Positions 1 to 11,412 are shown, counted from the first letter of the stretch. The stretch: DNA of 64,000 nucleotides from Dichetophora obliterata (GCA_963920525.1 OY986435.1:273288848-273352847), one strand, 5' to 3'. Numbers and translations are program-made. The notes: generated by a model from the sequence alone, not told the origin.

Positions 1-329
1 TATAATCCGCACAGTATTCACGCAGATGTAACAGTTCAAGGGATTGTGGTCAATAGGGTCAATCCATTCCATAGGAACACGAAACGTCATTGATCTGCGT
101 TTGCGATGTAACCATTCCAACAGTAGTTGTAGCATCTCTTGCAAAATGTTTGTGGCACTCGCGAAACATCAGAAATAAATGTCTGATCACAGTACTTTTC
201 GTACGCTAATATCAGTTCCTGACTGAAATGACCTTGACTGCGTAGGGATGGTGTGAAATGACCGCAGATATAACATTTGCTTATGTTTCTGAAAAACTCC
301 ATTGCAAATATAAATTTTGCGAAAATCAC
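1..329 (-). pseudogene. Broken cysteine-rich repeat-family gene, 3' end outside window
   Basis: A minus-strand frame begins near 329 or at the internal ATG near 300 (MEFFRN) and shows paired cysteines: CYICGH, then FCKRC about 50 residues later. It stops at about 87. Directly after, another frame reads LEWLHRKRRSMTFRVPMEW followed by a DxxDHNPLNCYIC segment that runs off the left edge. The two parts look like one protein of a family I know from arthropod and cnidarian repeats (CxxC region, then a basic SMxFxVPM segment, then DCYFC-like motif). The joint near 115-130 needs a one-base frameshift, so this copy is broken. It lies inside the last visible intron of the Prp39-like gene, on the same strand. 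Molecular function is not known to me; it is probably mobile-element derived. Confidence 0.5.
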
Positions 330-1113
330 TAATCAAATCAAATTACTTAATGCCCATAAAATTTTATTTCTTAGCTCAGCCACCTTGATACAAATTGCAA
401 TAGTTGCTTTTAAATAAATTCATTTCCATTTCATTCCGCTTTTTTGGTGTAACCTTTAGCTCGTAGAGGTTACTTGTCTTGGGTGACCCTTAATGAAATT
501 TTCTGGAGAATATTTTTGTGGAAGGTGTTAATCCTTGACCTCCCTCCAAAGTTGACTTTTGAGTAGTTTTTGAACAAAAGGTCAAAAATTACTCATACGA
601 ATAAGAGCTAGAAGGTTGAAATGTTCCTAGGAAAATTCTGATATAGGTTCGCGAAGACAAGAACCACCCTGAATTAAGTTTTATACAAGAAAAAAAAAAA
701 AATCAAATTTCAAACCACTGTAAAAAATAATTGTGGTAGTAGATCAAAAACGGATTCGGGCTTTTAGTAGTAAAGAGTTAATCGGCCTAAATGACTTCTG
801 TTAATGAATATTTTTACCACGTCCAACAGCTAGGAGTTAAGGGGAAAACCCGTGATTAGAGGAAACTAGCTAAAGTTGTAAAATCGGGTTTAGATCTGGG
901 TATCAAGTGTTAAAAGAATTTTTTCTAGTTAGTTTTAAATAAAAATATTGAGGTTATGCTAGTTTTTAAATTCGAATATAATATAAAATAACAATTTTCT
1001 TCTCAAAAAATGATTCTCAAAATTTAAGAGTTTTGTATTTTTAATAAACACCTGATATAGATAAAGTATTCTATTATCGATAAAACAGTTACAGATCACT
1101 TTTAATAAGTAGC
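330..1113. other. Intronic AT-rich stretch, no gene seen
   Basis: Part of the large downstream intron of the Prp39-like gene. I see no open frame, RNA gene or clear repeat here, only homopolymer A tracts. Confidence 0.5.
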
Positions 1114-1286
1114 ATTTCCGAGTGAAGTAAAATTAAATTCGATATTTGGTGGTCTTCGTATAACTTTTTCGTTTTGTATAAATTTATTTAATTTATTAAT
1201 AAAATTTATTGTATTAACGAAAAAAGTGATATTTAAACCACCATATATCGAATTCAATTATGATTCAATTTCACTTTCACTCGGAA
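1114..1286. mobile_element. Foldback MITE, copy 1
   Basis: The stretch is a near-palindrome. TTCCGAGTGAAG at the left answers CTTTCACTCGGAA at the right, and the inner parts (AAATTCGATAT, CTTTTTCGTT) answer each other around an AT-rich centre of about 30 bp. The same design and much of the same sequence recur at 4794-5013, so both are copies of one non-autonomous inverted-repeat element. No coding capacity. Confidence 0.75.
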
Positions 1287-2297
1287 AATCTATACCTAAT
1301 GCTTGCTTGTATCGACTTGCCTCAATTTTAACATAAATATTTTATTTTTAAATATTTTTGATTGAACTGAAGATTAGACAAAATTTAAAAATAATAGTAA
1401 TGTAATATGTACTTTTTCTTCACTCAGATTAGCTTTATTAAACACTTGCGGGTTGCATCACTAGTTTAAAAAAAATGTTTAATTGTAGTTTTATGCTCGT
1501 AGGTGAACCTTACGAATATCATCTTGCATATTTCTCACTCATTTAACCAAAATCAATTAATATCAAAATTTATTTAATTGGTCTTTCAAAAAGACAAAAG
1601 GATAAAATTTGTTTCATTGGCGACTTCGAGCGAATGGATAAGGACTGTTTTTTTATTTTGATTGGATTCAACAATTTGGCTTCAATTTCCAAAAATGTTC
1701 AGAGTCTGAATGACTTCCGCTGGTAAAAGCAATGTTTTTCTTAAAACAAACAATGCAAATTGTATGAGTAGACAAAGCTGCTGTGGGGAAAAGCTTATGA
1801 TTAAGTATAAAAATTAATTTATCATAAAATGCTTAACTTTAACTAATATTAACACAATGTTTGAAGACAAATACTTAATACTTCATTATATTCCATTTAA
1901 ATACCATTTGTACTTACGCATGCGTTGAGCATTTTTTAAATGTTTGTCTGCAATTTTGTAAAACATATAGCGGTCATTTTAAAAACAGTGAATTTTAATT
2001 GAAAAGTATATGACTCTTTTAGGAAAACCGTATGAACATATATGAAACTGACTCTTTTAGGAAACCCGTATGAACAACAATGACGATTTTATCAAATCCG
2101 ATTCGTTTGACTAACAATTTACATATGTAAAAAATGCACGTAGTTGAATATTGACGAATTAAAAAAAAAAAAAATAAAAAAAATATAAACTATTCCGTGA
2201 ACGAGGCAGTGGAACCATTTCTTTTGCTGATGATACTTTTGGTTAATAACCATTATTAAATAATAAAATTAAGTAAAAGAAAGCCTCACATAAAGCA
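1287..2297. other. Intronic AT-rich stretch, no gene seen
   Basis: Still within the Prp39-like intron. Apart from the short tandem duplication at 2011-2076 I see nothing that can be supported as a feature. Confidence 0.5.
2011..2076. repeat. Two-copy 38-bp direct duplication
   Basis: TGACTCTTTTAGGAAA followed by (A/C)CCGTATGAACA occurs at 2011 and again at 2049, a 38-bp period with one or two differences. Confidence 0.7.
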
Positions 2298-2505
2298 ACA
2301 GCATTTCGTCGCCAAATAGAACCACTGCGCAATATCCTTGATTTTTTTTAGTCTTTTTTGTAGTCTCAATTAAAGTTAAGAAGCGTTTCTCAGTGCATTG
2401 TTCCTTTAAAACATCACATCGCATATAACAACAGCGCAGGCCCTTATTAGTAAACAGCTTCTGTCCACTTTATTTCCACATGTTTGAAGAACGACGAAAT
2501 GCTGT
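2298..2505. mobile_element. Small MITE with 14-bp inverted ends
   Basis: ACAGCATTTCGTCG at the left is exactly inverted as CGACGAAATGCTGT at the right, 208 bp apart. There is no coding sequence between. Target-site duplication is not clear. The size and ends fit a non-autonomous DNA transposon. Confidence 0.6.
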
Positions 2506-2709
2506 CACTCAATAGTTTTGCAGAAACATAGTTAAGGTGATTAATCTTTTTATACATAATCTATAGCAACGTAATTTTTTTGTTTTAAATACGTTTCGAG
2601 CTTTTTCTTTTTGAAATGTAATTTTATTTAAATAATTGTATATTTTATAATAAATTAATAATATACAAAATATTGCAAACGTATTTGATTTAATTTGATT
2701 CAAACTTAC

Positions 2710-5700
2710 CGTGTTGCAATTGGCTTTGATGCCTTTGCGTTTCTCATAGTCAGCATATTTGCGCCAATAACCATAGCAATAGGGATAGTGCGATAGGAAA
2801 GCATCGTAGGCTTCACGAGCCGCCTCTGCATCGGACTAAAATTGTTGGGTAAATACAAAATAGTTATACAATTCAATCATCATGTAAGAAACAAACATTT
2901 TCCAAGTGAAGTTTCGAAAATATACGTACCTCATTGTCCACATATTGCAGCAAATATGTCCATCCTGTGAAATCAGCAGGATCTTCTTTGACCGAACGCC
3001 AATACTTGTCCAAGTCAGGCAGTTTTTTCTTCTCCTTCTCTTTTTCTTTTTCCTTCTCTTTTTCCTTATCTTTAGGCTCTTTTTTCTTTTCCTTTTCTTT
3101 GGATTCGGTAGAATTTTCTAAAATTTAGACTTTGTTAAAAAAGTGCTTTAATGTGATCTGAATGTTCATAAAGTTAGTTCTTCCATTTAAATTTTTTTTT
3201 CTTAAAAAATGCACTCATCAGGCACATGGTCACACTTTAATTTTTTTAAAAAAATGGTAGTGCTAACTATATGCCTTTACTTTATACATACCATCTGTAT
3301 CGATTTTGGCCTTCTTTTCGACGGGTGGTGTTACATCGTTGCTTTCACCAGTAGGACTCATGGGGTTATATTGAGCATTCATATCCGCTTTTACTCCATC
3401 GGCGTCCTTATTTTCGCTTTCATTCTTGTATTCATCGCTCTTAATGTCATCAGTTACGGCTTTTCTCTTTTGTCTACCGCCAGCGTCTGAGGCTTTTGGG
3501 GATGCAGATGGTGATTTCTTGTCTATAGCGGTAGTTGATGGAAGCTCATCTTCAGATATTACTTCAGCATCAGGTGGTAGTTCAGCACGCTGTGGTGCAG
3601 GTAATTCGTCGTCAGAGACCTCTTCAGCATCATTTATTTCCGGCTTCGTTGGCATTGGTAGCTCATCCTCCGACACCATCTCAGTGTTAACTATTGTAGC
3701 ATTACTTGGATCACCATCGGGCATCTCTTCAGCTACTGCGGGTTCAGAGAGTGAATCGTCAGATTCCATTTGCTCAATATTTTCATTCAAAGGTTCTACG
3801 GTCCGCTCTTCAAAATCATCCTTCTTATTGTCCTGTTCTTCCCCACCACCAACAGAAGGTAAACTATTGGCATTATCACCAGCCAGTGAAGCTAATAGAG
3901 AGCTTTCAACATTGCCACCAGCTGCAGCATCATCATTATTGTCCTCCTCGATTTCTTCATTTTGTAAATCCTCAGATGTTTCAGACTGTACAACGTTCCC
4001 AAAAGGAAATGAAGAACTTTTTTCATCGATTGCAGCAGTTGACGAATTTGCGGGTGTTTCATTGATTGCCTGCTCGGGTTCATCCTCTAGCACAGTAAAC
4101 ATTTCTATATCTTCTCCTTGCTGCTCTTCATCAACATGTTCTTCTTCAACTGGATCTTCTTCAACATGATCTTCTTCAACATGATCTTCCACAGGATCTT
4201 CTTCAACAGGATCTTCTTCAACAGGATCTTCTTCAACAGGATCTTCTTCAACAGGATCTTCTTCAACAGGTTCTTCTTCAACAGGCTCCTCTTCGTAAAT
4301 GATGCAATCATCATCATCATCATCATCTTGCTTGTGATCTTCTTCTATGAAATCATCGACATCTGCAAAGTCGTTATCCTGGATTTCAATAATTTCTGGA
4401 TCAGCAGCCAACGCATCGCCGTCGCCTTCATCATTCTCATCATCGATTATAGTACCTTGGGCAGCTTCGGCGAGCATTTCTTTAATAATATCAGATTGTT
4501 GTGATAGAGCTGATGTGGTCTCTGGTTCGTCAACTACCTCAGTTTGTACGTCAGCTTCAGATTCTTGTACAGCTAACTGTTAATAAATTAAAAAGTGACG
4601 TATGAGTTATCCATTCGGAATCTACACTCATTATGGGGTAAAATGTAAAAAGGCTCAACATCAAACAACAATTTTGTATTGGATAAAAAAAAAAATTTTG
4701 GATAATGTTAATAATCTTTCTAAAAAAACAAGACAAGGAGCCCTTACCACAAAAGCGCTACTTTAGAAATTCACTTTTAAATAGTAAAATATACAGGCAT
4801 GTTCTGCATTCCACTCTGAGTGGAAGTGAAAATAAAATATAATTGAATTCGATATTTAGTGTTCTACATATAACTTTTTTCGTTTTGTATTTTGTTTGAT
4901 TTATTGATGCTATTAATTGTATTAACGAAAAAAGTTATATATAGAACACCAAATATCGAATTCAATTGTTTTATTTTCACTTCCACTCGGAAGTGGAATG
5001 CAGAACATGCCTGATAGTTCTTAAACAATGCTACGTTAAACCATTCTAAAGTTATTTCTATCACAAAAATAAGATAAAGAGTACTCTTCAGGACAAAACA
5101 AGAATGCTTTTGTAAGAAGTTGTTTTTATGGCTTACGTTATTTTGGAGGTAAGGTAAATGTAGTAATCAAATGAAAAATGGTTTGCAAGAACATTTTTTT
5201 ATATTCTGAACTCTTTTCCCAATGATTTAGTTGTTGATATATTTTCAGATGGCCCTTGCAAAAAATCATATTCCTTTTGGAATCATTTGCGGCTGGAACA
5301 ACGCCTCAGCCGCAATACAGATATGCAATAAACTTCATCATAAAAAACATACGTTTTGTTTTAAAATTACCTAGACAAATATCAAGGATGAAATTAACCG
5401 AACACACCGAATATTTGCATTTAACGCATTGTTTTAGAGGTTATGTTTAGCGCTTTTCAACCCTGTATTGCAGGCGTTTATACAGTTTTTTCACTCACCA
5501 ATTCTTTTGATTGTTTCTTCTGTGTCCGTCTAGTTGTCCTTACTGGTGAAAGTGTAGGCTGTGTTCCTGAGACTCTTCTTCCCGATCGAGTGCGACGGCC
5601 TGAAAAATATTATCTGAAAATAAGTTTCTTCTTCGCGTTCCTTGCATGATGAAGCATTTTGTGATAACTAGCGGCGCGATTTTTAAACCATTTTTTTATA

Positions 5701-5844
5701 TCCTCAGTGTAGGCTGTTATTTTATTTAAGTTAAATTTGCAAACATTTATTGGCGTGAAGATTTGCAATGATTATAGCCAGATTTACCACCTTTTTTTTG
5801 CCAAACTTACCAGCAATATTCCCTGCTTCGTTAGAGGACGCCAT
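2710..5844 (-). CDS. Prp39: Prp39-like pre-mRNA splicing factor, 5' part (five exons)
   Basis: Prp39 proteins are HAT-repeat components of the U1 snRNP that help 5' splice-site recognition in the nucleus. Coding exons on the minus strand are 5811-5844 (ATG at 5844), 5499-5599, 3292-4576, 2930-3117 and 2710-2835; all joins have GT donors and AG acceptors and keep frame, giving 578 codons so far. The start reads MASSNEAG, then a basic GRRTRSGRR segment. Exon 3 is a very acidic low-complexity domain with EEDPV repeats and a poly-Asp run. Exon 4 is Lys/Glu-rich, then enters the conserved region ([26 protein letters not shown]). Exon 5 gives the first HAT repeat ([18 protein letters not shown], then [15 protein letters not shown]). 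The remaining HAT repeats are expected left of the window: the final donor at 2709 has no partner exon that I can see, so the next intron exceeds 2.7 kb. A foldback MITE sits in the intron between exons 2 and 3. Confidence 0.9.
4131..4290 (-). repeat. In-frame 15-bp minisatellite coding EEDPV repeats
   Basis: About ten units of a 15-bp motif (minus strand GAAGAAGATCCTGTT and variants such as EEEPV, EDHVE) lie tandemly inside exon 3 of the Prp39-like gene. Several central units are identical at the DNA level, so copy number has probably changed recently. A GAT run encoding poly-Asp follows at about 4307-4327. Confidence 0.85.
4794..5013. mobile_element. Foldback MITE, copy 2, in Prp39 intron
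   Basis: CAGGCATGTTCTGCATTCCACT at the left is mirrored by a matching inverted end (GGAATGCAGAACATGCCTG) at the right. The arms of roughly 90 bp then carry the same AATTCGATATTTAGTG and ACTTTTTTCG blocks as the copy at 1114-1286, but this copy has longer ends. It sits in the intron between coding exons 2 and 3 of the Prp39-like gene and does not touch either splice site. Confidence 0.85.
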
Positions 5845-6345
5845 TTTTACGCAATATAAGAAATGATATAATTTTTTATACAATATACATTGTAATAGAT
5901 TAAACTCACGGCCTATTCACAATGCAATTTCTATGTTATTTTACATTGTTCAAGAGATAAATGAAATTTAATTGATGTGTCTTTCTGTATTTACATATCG
6001 TCTAATCGAGGCATAGCACATGTCATCATATACATCAAGGCATCGAAAACTCTAGTGGAGACCGCTTATGCGATGGCATATATTATGCCCTGCGATAAAT
6101 GCCATATTATTTTTTCATGGCATATATCTCATGGCATCAGTTGTATTGCATAACAGAGAACTGCAAAACTCAATTCTGAACACAAGAAACGCAGACCTGA
6201 TTAATTTGTATATGATTAATTTGTAGGCATAGGGGGATGTCACACGGTGTCTGCTTGTCCGTCAAACATTGGAATTTTCGCCATTTTTTTTCCTCTCTCT
6301 CATTGTTTTGTCCACGGCATGCTACACGTAGTTTTCTGTTCGATA
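5845..6345. promoter_or_regulatory. Shared upstream region between two head-to-head genes
   Basis: The Prp39-like ATG (5844, minus) and the small gene's ATG (6346, plus) face away from each other with about 500 bp between. I see no convincing TATA box at either end; the segment just before 6346 is pyrimidine-rich. The region contains several GGCAT/ATGCC palindromic words around 6060-6140. A bidirectional promoter is an inference from position only. Confidence 0.35.
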
Positions 6346-6685
6346 ATGGCGGAAGCTAAATTTACTACGTTTTCGCAACCATTTCGTGCAGGTAATGCTC
6401 CTATATGCAATCGATTCAATAAAACGGCTACCCTCTATAGGTTATTTATAAGTGGTCTTATTTGCATTTAAAATTGATGGGTTAAACTCTGATTTTCGGG
6501 GTTTAAAATTAATTACATTGGCCAATATGTATGCAGGAAGTGTATCCACATATATAGATGACAACGATATGGTCACAATAAAAACAATTGCTGAGTTGAT
6601 GAAACTCTGGATGGAGTTAAAAAAAGTGAAAAAAGATCCTGCTGGATTAAGCCATGGAGAATTGGCAGACTTAAGAAAGGGATGA
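6346..6685 (+). CDS. Small hypothetical two-exon protein
   Basis: I do not recognise this gene. Exon 1 runs from ATG at 6346 to 6391 (MAEAKFTTFSQPFRA), followed by a GTAATG donor. Exon 2 starts at 6537 after TATGCAG and ends at TGA 6683-6685; it reads SVSTYIDDNDMVTIKTIAEL and later MKLWMELKKVKKDPAGL, SHGELADLRKG. The join keeps frame and yields 64 residues. The sequence is hydrophilic with a likely amphipathic helix in the middle and no membrane segment or metal-binding motif. Support comes from good splice signals, even codon use and its head-to-head position with the Prp39-like gene. The alternative is chance, since the intron is also open in this frame near exon 2. The function is unknown. 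Confidence 0.4.
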
Positions 6686-7630
6686 TAAATTTATCAACAG
6701 AGCTAAGATGCACTGATGATAAAGCATTTAAAATTTTCAATCTCATAAAGCCGTTTGGCTTTGAAATTCATTTATGAACATTTCAGTAATATTTCTACTC
6801 CAATTAATAGCCATAACCTTATCTCTTAAAATATTGTAAATTTTAACGATTTAAACGATATTACAAGATATGTGTATATATAAACAGTTTATTTGTTAAC
6901 TACGCGGCTTTAATATATGACTAGCTTGATCAGTTATACCATCAGTAAATCTACTGCTCACATTTTCTCTTGACGATTGTCCTAAAATACAAGGGTGAAA
7001 GAGACAACTGCAGCTGTACATACAAGCACTAAAAATACTATATACAATGACGTGTTACTTTTATATATGCAATGAAATAGTTTATAAATGGAAAATATAG
7101 TTAAAAAATGTATACATTTTTATAAATAACATCATATACACATTTGACGTTCATATTTTAAATTTTAAAAAATACACAATCACTAAAAAAACAATATATT
7201 TAATCATTAATATTACATTCACAACAATCACTAATAATATTCAGCTGAATCCATTTGCTGCAGCTAGCCGGGCTGCATTTTGCATGTTCGTTAAGTATTC
7301 TTCTTCTTTTTATAAATAAATACCATTCAAGCCATGTATAGCACTAGCAGCGTACAATTCAATACTAAACAACAAACATCGCATTACTGATGAAATCAAA
7401 TAGTACATTTCCTACTGCAGTGCAGTTTTATTACTACTAAACGTAAAACATCAAGAAAATGCAACAGTTGTCCAAATTGTTTTCAGCTTTGGGCCGTGAA
7501 CATTTTTGTCGGTTGCCTGGAAATTTTTTGATGACTGAGAAGCTCTCTCAATTTCCAGTTTTTTCTTTTACCCGCGAAAACAACAACAAATTTGTCGGTG
7601 TACGCTGTGTGTGGCATGCACCATATTTTT
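6686..7630. other. Intergenic, no supported gene
   Basis: Probable 3' trailer of the small gene followed by AT-rich DNA. A short block at about 7245-7310 is open on the minus strand (YLTNMQNAARLAAANGFS then stop) but is preceded by a stop and lacks a convincing acceptor, so I do not call it. Confidence 0.4.
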
Positions 7631-8114
7631 GCAGCTTGTAATCTGATAATTACGCAAACAGCCGGATACTCAGATTCAAGGTTAATTTTTGTTGATTCTA
7701 AAACAAAAACAAACGTCTAAATTATAATATTCTTTTTCCTTCTTTCATGAAAACTGATTCAACACCAAAAATCACAGCGTCCTAGAATGTCGTGCTCATA
7801 GTTACCAAATTACCTAAATTACAATATTATATTGAACTGTGAATTGCCTAAATATTGTAATCTGTTAGTATTGTAATGTGGTAATTTGATAACTATGAGC
7901 TTTAATTTGATAACTATTTGATGACATTCTAGGACGTTATAATTTTTGGTATTGAATCAGTTATTTTTATGAAAGAAGCAAGAAGAAGATAACAAGTTGG
8001 ACATTTGTTTTTTTTGAATCAACAAAAATAAAGCTTAAATCTGAGTATGAGTGAAAAAGAAAAGTTATTGTCCAGGTTGTGTCTTCTTTGCGTAATTATC
8101 AGTTTACACGCTGC
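7631..8114. mobile_element. Foldback element, 484 bp
   Basis: Left end GCAGCTTGTAATCTGATAAT pairs with the right end ATTATCAGTTTACACGCTGC. Inner blocks also mirror each other, for example TTTTTGTTGATTC with GAATCAACAAAAA, and the CTAGAATGTC region with GACATTCTAG. The arms make up almost the entire length around an AT-rich centre near 7840. No coding capacity; a non-autonomous inverted-repeat element. Confidence 0.75.
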
Positions 8115-8687
8115 AATAACATGCCTAAGGGCAAATTAATCAGGCTTGTAAAAACCAAGAACTAGACTTTTATGCATTAATCAGTCAAATTTATAATAAA
8201 CAGTGAATTGGCTAATTAATTTAACAGCGTCAGTAGCAGCATCTGACAGTTGAACACTCAACAGTTGTGTTCATGTAGCATAGAATTTTTTCGCTCGATT
8301 AAATGGCATCCACTAGCTGATCAGTCAAAATTCGAAAATGAATGCTTATTAAGTTTTGCCAACTATATTCGTTTTGTTTAAAAATGCTTTAAACTTGGCA
8401 GCACTTCAGAAATAGCAAAATCAGAAATAGTTGATAAGATAATTCTAATTTTGGGTTTTGCTTTAAGAATAAAATAGAGCCGCGCTTTAGATCAACAACC
8501 ACGGGAGTGCAGCTAATATAAAGCAACCATAAATCGGACATTAAACATTTTTGCTAATGGATTTTTTAAAATTAGGATTGCCTAAAAGTGTTTTTAGTTG
8601 TTATAAGGACTCATTCTTATTTTTAAATGATTCAAACGAATAGCAAATTTCTGACACAAAATTATTTAAATCTTTGGATATATTTTA
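8115..8687. other. Intergenic AT-rich stretch, nothing supported
   Basis: No open frame, repeat or RNA gene that I can support. Confidence 0.4.
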
Positions 8688-9365
8688 TCCCTTGGAGATG
8701 TCTGTCTAACATCACCAGCAGCCATTAAATGCCGCTCTTCTCTTAATGAGATGGCCGATATGTTCGACATTCATCTGGTCTGGGTACCAGGGGCCCTATT
8801 CTCTAACTGTGAGTTTTAAAGTGCACACTTTATCTGACTAAAATCAAAGACTGAAAACCAGTTAGATTTTTTGACAGCTCGTATAGACTTTAAAATTCAC
8901 AGTTAGATGAGCTCGCTAGAGAAGGTACAACGGTAACGCTACTGCCTGACATGGAAACATTAGGCATGCCATTTGCGTCGTGCAAGGTGGTTCTAAGACA
9001 ACATGCCGCAAAAATGGCTAATTTCAGGTGAAAGCATAGCACCACCTCTAACACTGCTAGAGAGATGTGACCCAGTTTTGCTGAAAAACGAACGATGAAG
9101 TTTACTCAAATGGGAAGGAAAGATCTCTTCATTCTGATAGGCTTTATAACGGGGCACTGTCTTTTAGGTAGGAATGACTTAAGAATGGGGGTTTATGCGA
9201 ATGACTTTTGAAGGAGTTGCTGGGATGAGGAAGAGGAGGACGGTATCGCATCTCCTCTGTTCATGCCCCTCTCTATCCGTAGAAGACATAAGCATCTAGG
9301 TAGCTTATTTTTTTTGATCTCAGGGATTTTGAAGAGGTAGACGTTAGGCGTCTACTGCTTTTTAT
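8688..9365 (+). pseudogene. Non-LTR retrotransposon fragment: RNase H and C-terminal end
   Basis: From 8693 the plus strand reads LGDVCLTSPAAIKCRSSLNE, then DIHLVWVPG, the conserved end of a retrotransposon RNase H domain. After an inserted MITE at 8791-8923 the frame resumes with GTTVTLLPDMETLGMPFASC, and further on with FITGHCLLGRND, RMGVYAND and SCWDEEEED, the usual C-terminal segment of RNase H-bearing non-LTR elements. The His and downstream Asp of the RNase H site are missing at the MITE junction, and stops and frameshifts interrupt the rest (for example TGA after MANFR). No RT domain is left, so this is a 5'-truncated dead copy. Confidence 0.75.
8791..8923. mobile_element. MITE inserted in the RNase H fragment
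   Basis: TTCTCTAACTGTGA..TTTTAAAGT at the left is mirrored by ACTTTAAAATTCACAGTTAG and CTAGAGAA at the right, with a few extra bases in one arm. It interrupts the retrotransposon frame exactly between WVPG and GTTV. The GGGCCCTATTCTC end resembles that of the element at 10250. Confidence 0.65.
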
Positions 9366-10249
9366 TATTAGTACAGGTTGGTTCCACGGCAGAGCTTAGG
9401 AGAGCAGAAGGGGAGGAATAGATTACAGCCCATCACAGCTTGTACGGTGGCGACTTTGTTCTGTTTATCACTACGATTGCCAAACTCTGGCGATTCATTT
9501 GCCTTAATGGTGAGACTACAATTCGCTGCAGTGTACATGTTTAAATTGATAAGCAGCAGCAATACCTGGTTAAAGAAAGCAATAGAAAAAGGTCTTTAAT
9601 AAACTAAAGTTGCAGAAAATTAAAAATAACACCAAAATATTAAATTGGTGTGTTGGTGTTGACTCAACATCAGCTTGAACATAAGCCAACTCTAGATGGA
9701 GTAACCCACATAGTAGTGCACCCATAATAGCGCACTTATAATAACTCACCCATATCTTATCTACATATTCCATATAACATATTTCATGTAAAGTGTGTGT
9801 TTTGTATGTTGTGATGTTGGTGTTTATATGTGGTGGTATTGAGTCACCACATACGTATATAGAATGGTTTTCTGGGTGGCATCTTTCAACTTTTTCGTTG
9901 TCACTGCACCACGTGGAGTTGATTACTTCGGCGTTGGTAGTTCTTCCAGTATGGTAGCGGTGGCTTTGCGTCCTCTTGTTCTAATAGCTGGTTGTAATTT
10001 TTGTGGAGATGTTCTTTAATTTTGCTTGAGAAGAGCATTGCCAAAGGCTACAATTGCATGTTGCGGATTCTGCCGCATAATATGTTATGATGGATTTGCG
10101 TCCAGCTCAATAACTAGCAAACTATAGCTAGTGACATTATTGGCTGCCGGTTTTGCAATTATAAGCACAAATATATTTTTCGAATATGATTGTAGAAAAC
10201 AAATACACAGAAAACAAATCGCAAATTAAAATGAAATTTAAAAGCTTAA
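9366..10249. other. Intergenic; no recognised gene
   Basis: A minus-strand stretch at about 9910-10080 reads MRQNPQHAIVAFGNALLKQN, a stop, then further open sequence with basic residues. It may be the eroded end of a transposon gene, but I cannot name it. The rest shows nothing supported. Confidence 0.3.
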
Positions 10250-10876
10250 GGGCCGCTTTCTCAATGTTTGGCTAGGCACTAATCAGAACTTTAACCAGCA
10301 GCTAGCAAAAGAGCCCTTTCTCAATGCTTGGTTAAGGCTTAACTGTCAGTTAAGTGCTGATTAAGTTAACGGCAAGTTGTGGTTTTGGTTAGCGCTACTA
10401 ATCGGAAGAACAGCTGAATAGAGTAAACTATTTTTTGTTTATATTACAGAAAAATAGACAGAACTTCAGTAATTTATTTTCTTTATAATTAAAGTTTACA
10501 CCAAAATAGAGGAAGGACATACGCAATTACCGAACCAACGCCATACCGAACCTCGAACTCCAGGGCAATCTTCCCCCACACTTTCTTTTTTTTTCTCCCA
10601 GGTAACAGCATCTTTTTTTATTTTCAATGATGTGGGCAGTCTGTTGCGTTTTGCCATTTTTTTATATATTTGCAGCACAAAATCAAAAAAATTGTAAACA
10701 CGAGACAGCTGATATGATGTTTTTATGTATTCACAATTGGAAAATTCACAATTAGTCTTCTAACCGACAGTTTCTTAACCAGCACTTGGTGAAATCAAAA
10801 TTATTTTTTTAGCTATCATATGGTTAGCTAACTCCTGGTTAAGAGCTAGACTAACCGGACATTGAGAAAGTGGCCC
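10250..10876. mobile_element. PIF/Harbinger-type non-autonomous element with TAA duplication
   Basis: GGGCCGCTTTCTCAATGTTT at the left pairs with ACATTGAGAAAGTGGCCC at the right. Both ends are flanked by TAA (10247-10249 and 10877-10879), the three-base TWA duplication known for PIF/Harbinger elements. A second, partial copy of the left end (CCCTTTCTCAATGCTTGGTT) follows at about 10313, so the left end has been duplicated. The interior holds a short minus-strand frame (MAKRNRLPTSLKIKKDAVTW), which could be a scrap of the Myb-like accessory protein of Harbinger elements. No transposase is present, so movement would need a helper. Confidence 0.75.
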
Positions 10877-11412
10877 TAAAACTAAAGAAATTTTATAATT
10901 TTTATTAAAAGCTATTATACTTAAATTTTTTGTTCTTTAAACGCCATTATACTTAAATTTGTAAATCACGTCAATCAAATATAACCTCAAACACAAGAAC
11001 TACACTTTTTATTCTACTTCCGCTGATGGGGTAAAATTGAACGCGTTTGGAATATTCCGTAATAATAAAGAAATACAAAAATAATATTCCTGATAATCAT
11101 ATTAAAAAAAAAAAAGAAACAAAAAAGTTATTCCGACCATCAGAAAGGCATAAAGAAATACAGCTACACTCTTTATAGTGGCAAAAAAAACCTGAAAATA
11201 AGACGGACAAGTTGAAGAAGCAGAAGAATTTTTTTGGAATGATTTTATATATGTGTTACTTCTGTGCTCACGACAAGAATGAAATCTGACAAAAATTTGA
11301 TAATATAAACATTTGAGTGCAAACGATTTGACCAACGGTTTGACGAAAACTTTAAATGTGGATGACGCTTGGACCCGTTTTATACACAGCAAATAATTAC
11401 TTTCGTCGCAAG
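10877..11412. other. Intergenic AT-rich stretch, nothing supported
   Basis: Contains a short imperfect duplication (CTATTATACTTAAATTTTTT and CATTATACTTAAATTTG, near 10911 and 10947). No gene seen. Confidence 0.4.

Noticed and set aside
3426..4169. 247-codon plus-strand frame, serine-rich
   Set aside because: It is the antisense shadow of the acidic exon of the Prp39-like gene; GAA/GAT codons read backwards give long open Ser-rich frames.
7459..7641. 60-codon plus-strand frame
   Set aside because: No domain, splice partner or conservation signal, and its end overlaps the start of a foldback element.
9910..10080. Minus-strand frame starting MRQNPQHAIVAFGNALLKQN
   Set aside because: It holds an internal stop and matches no family I can name; kept only as an unassigned scrap.
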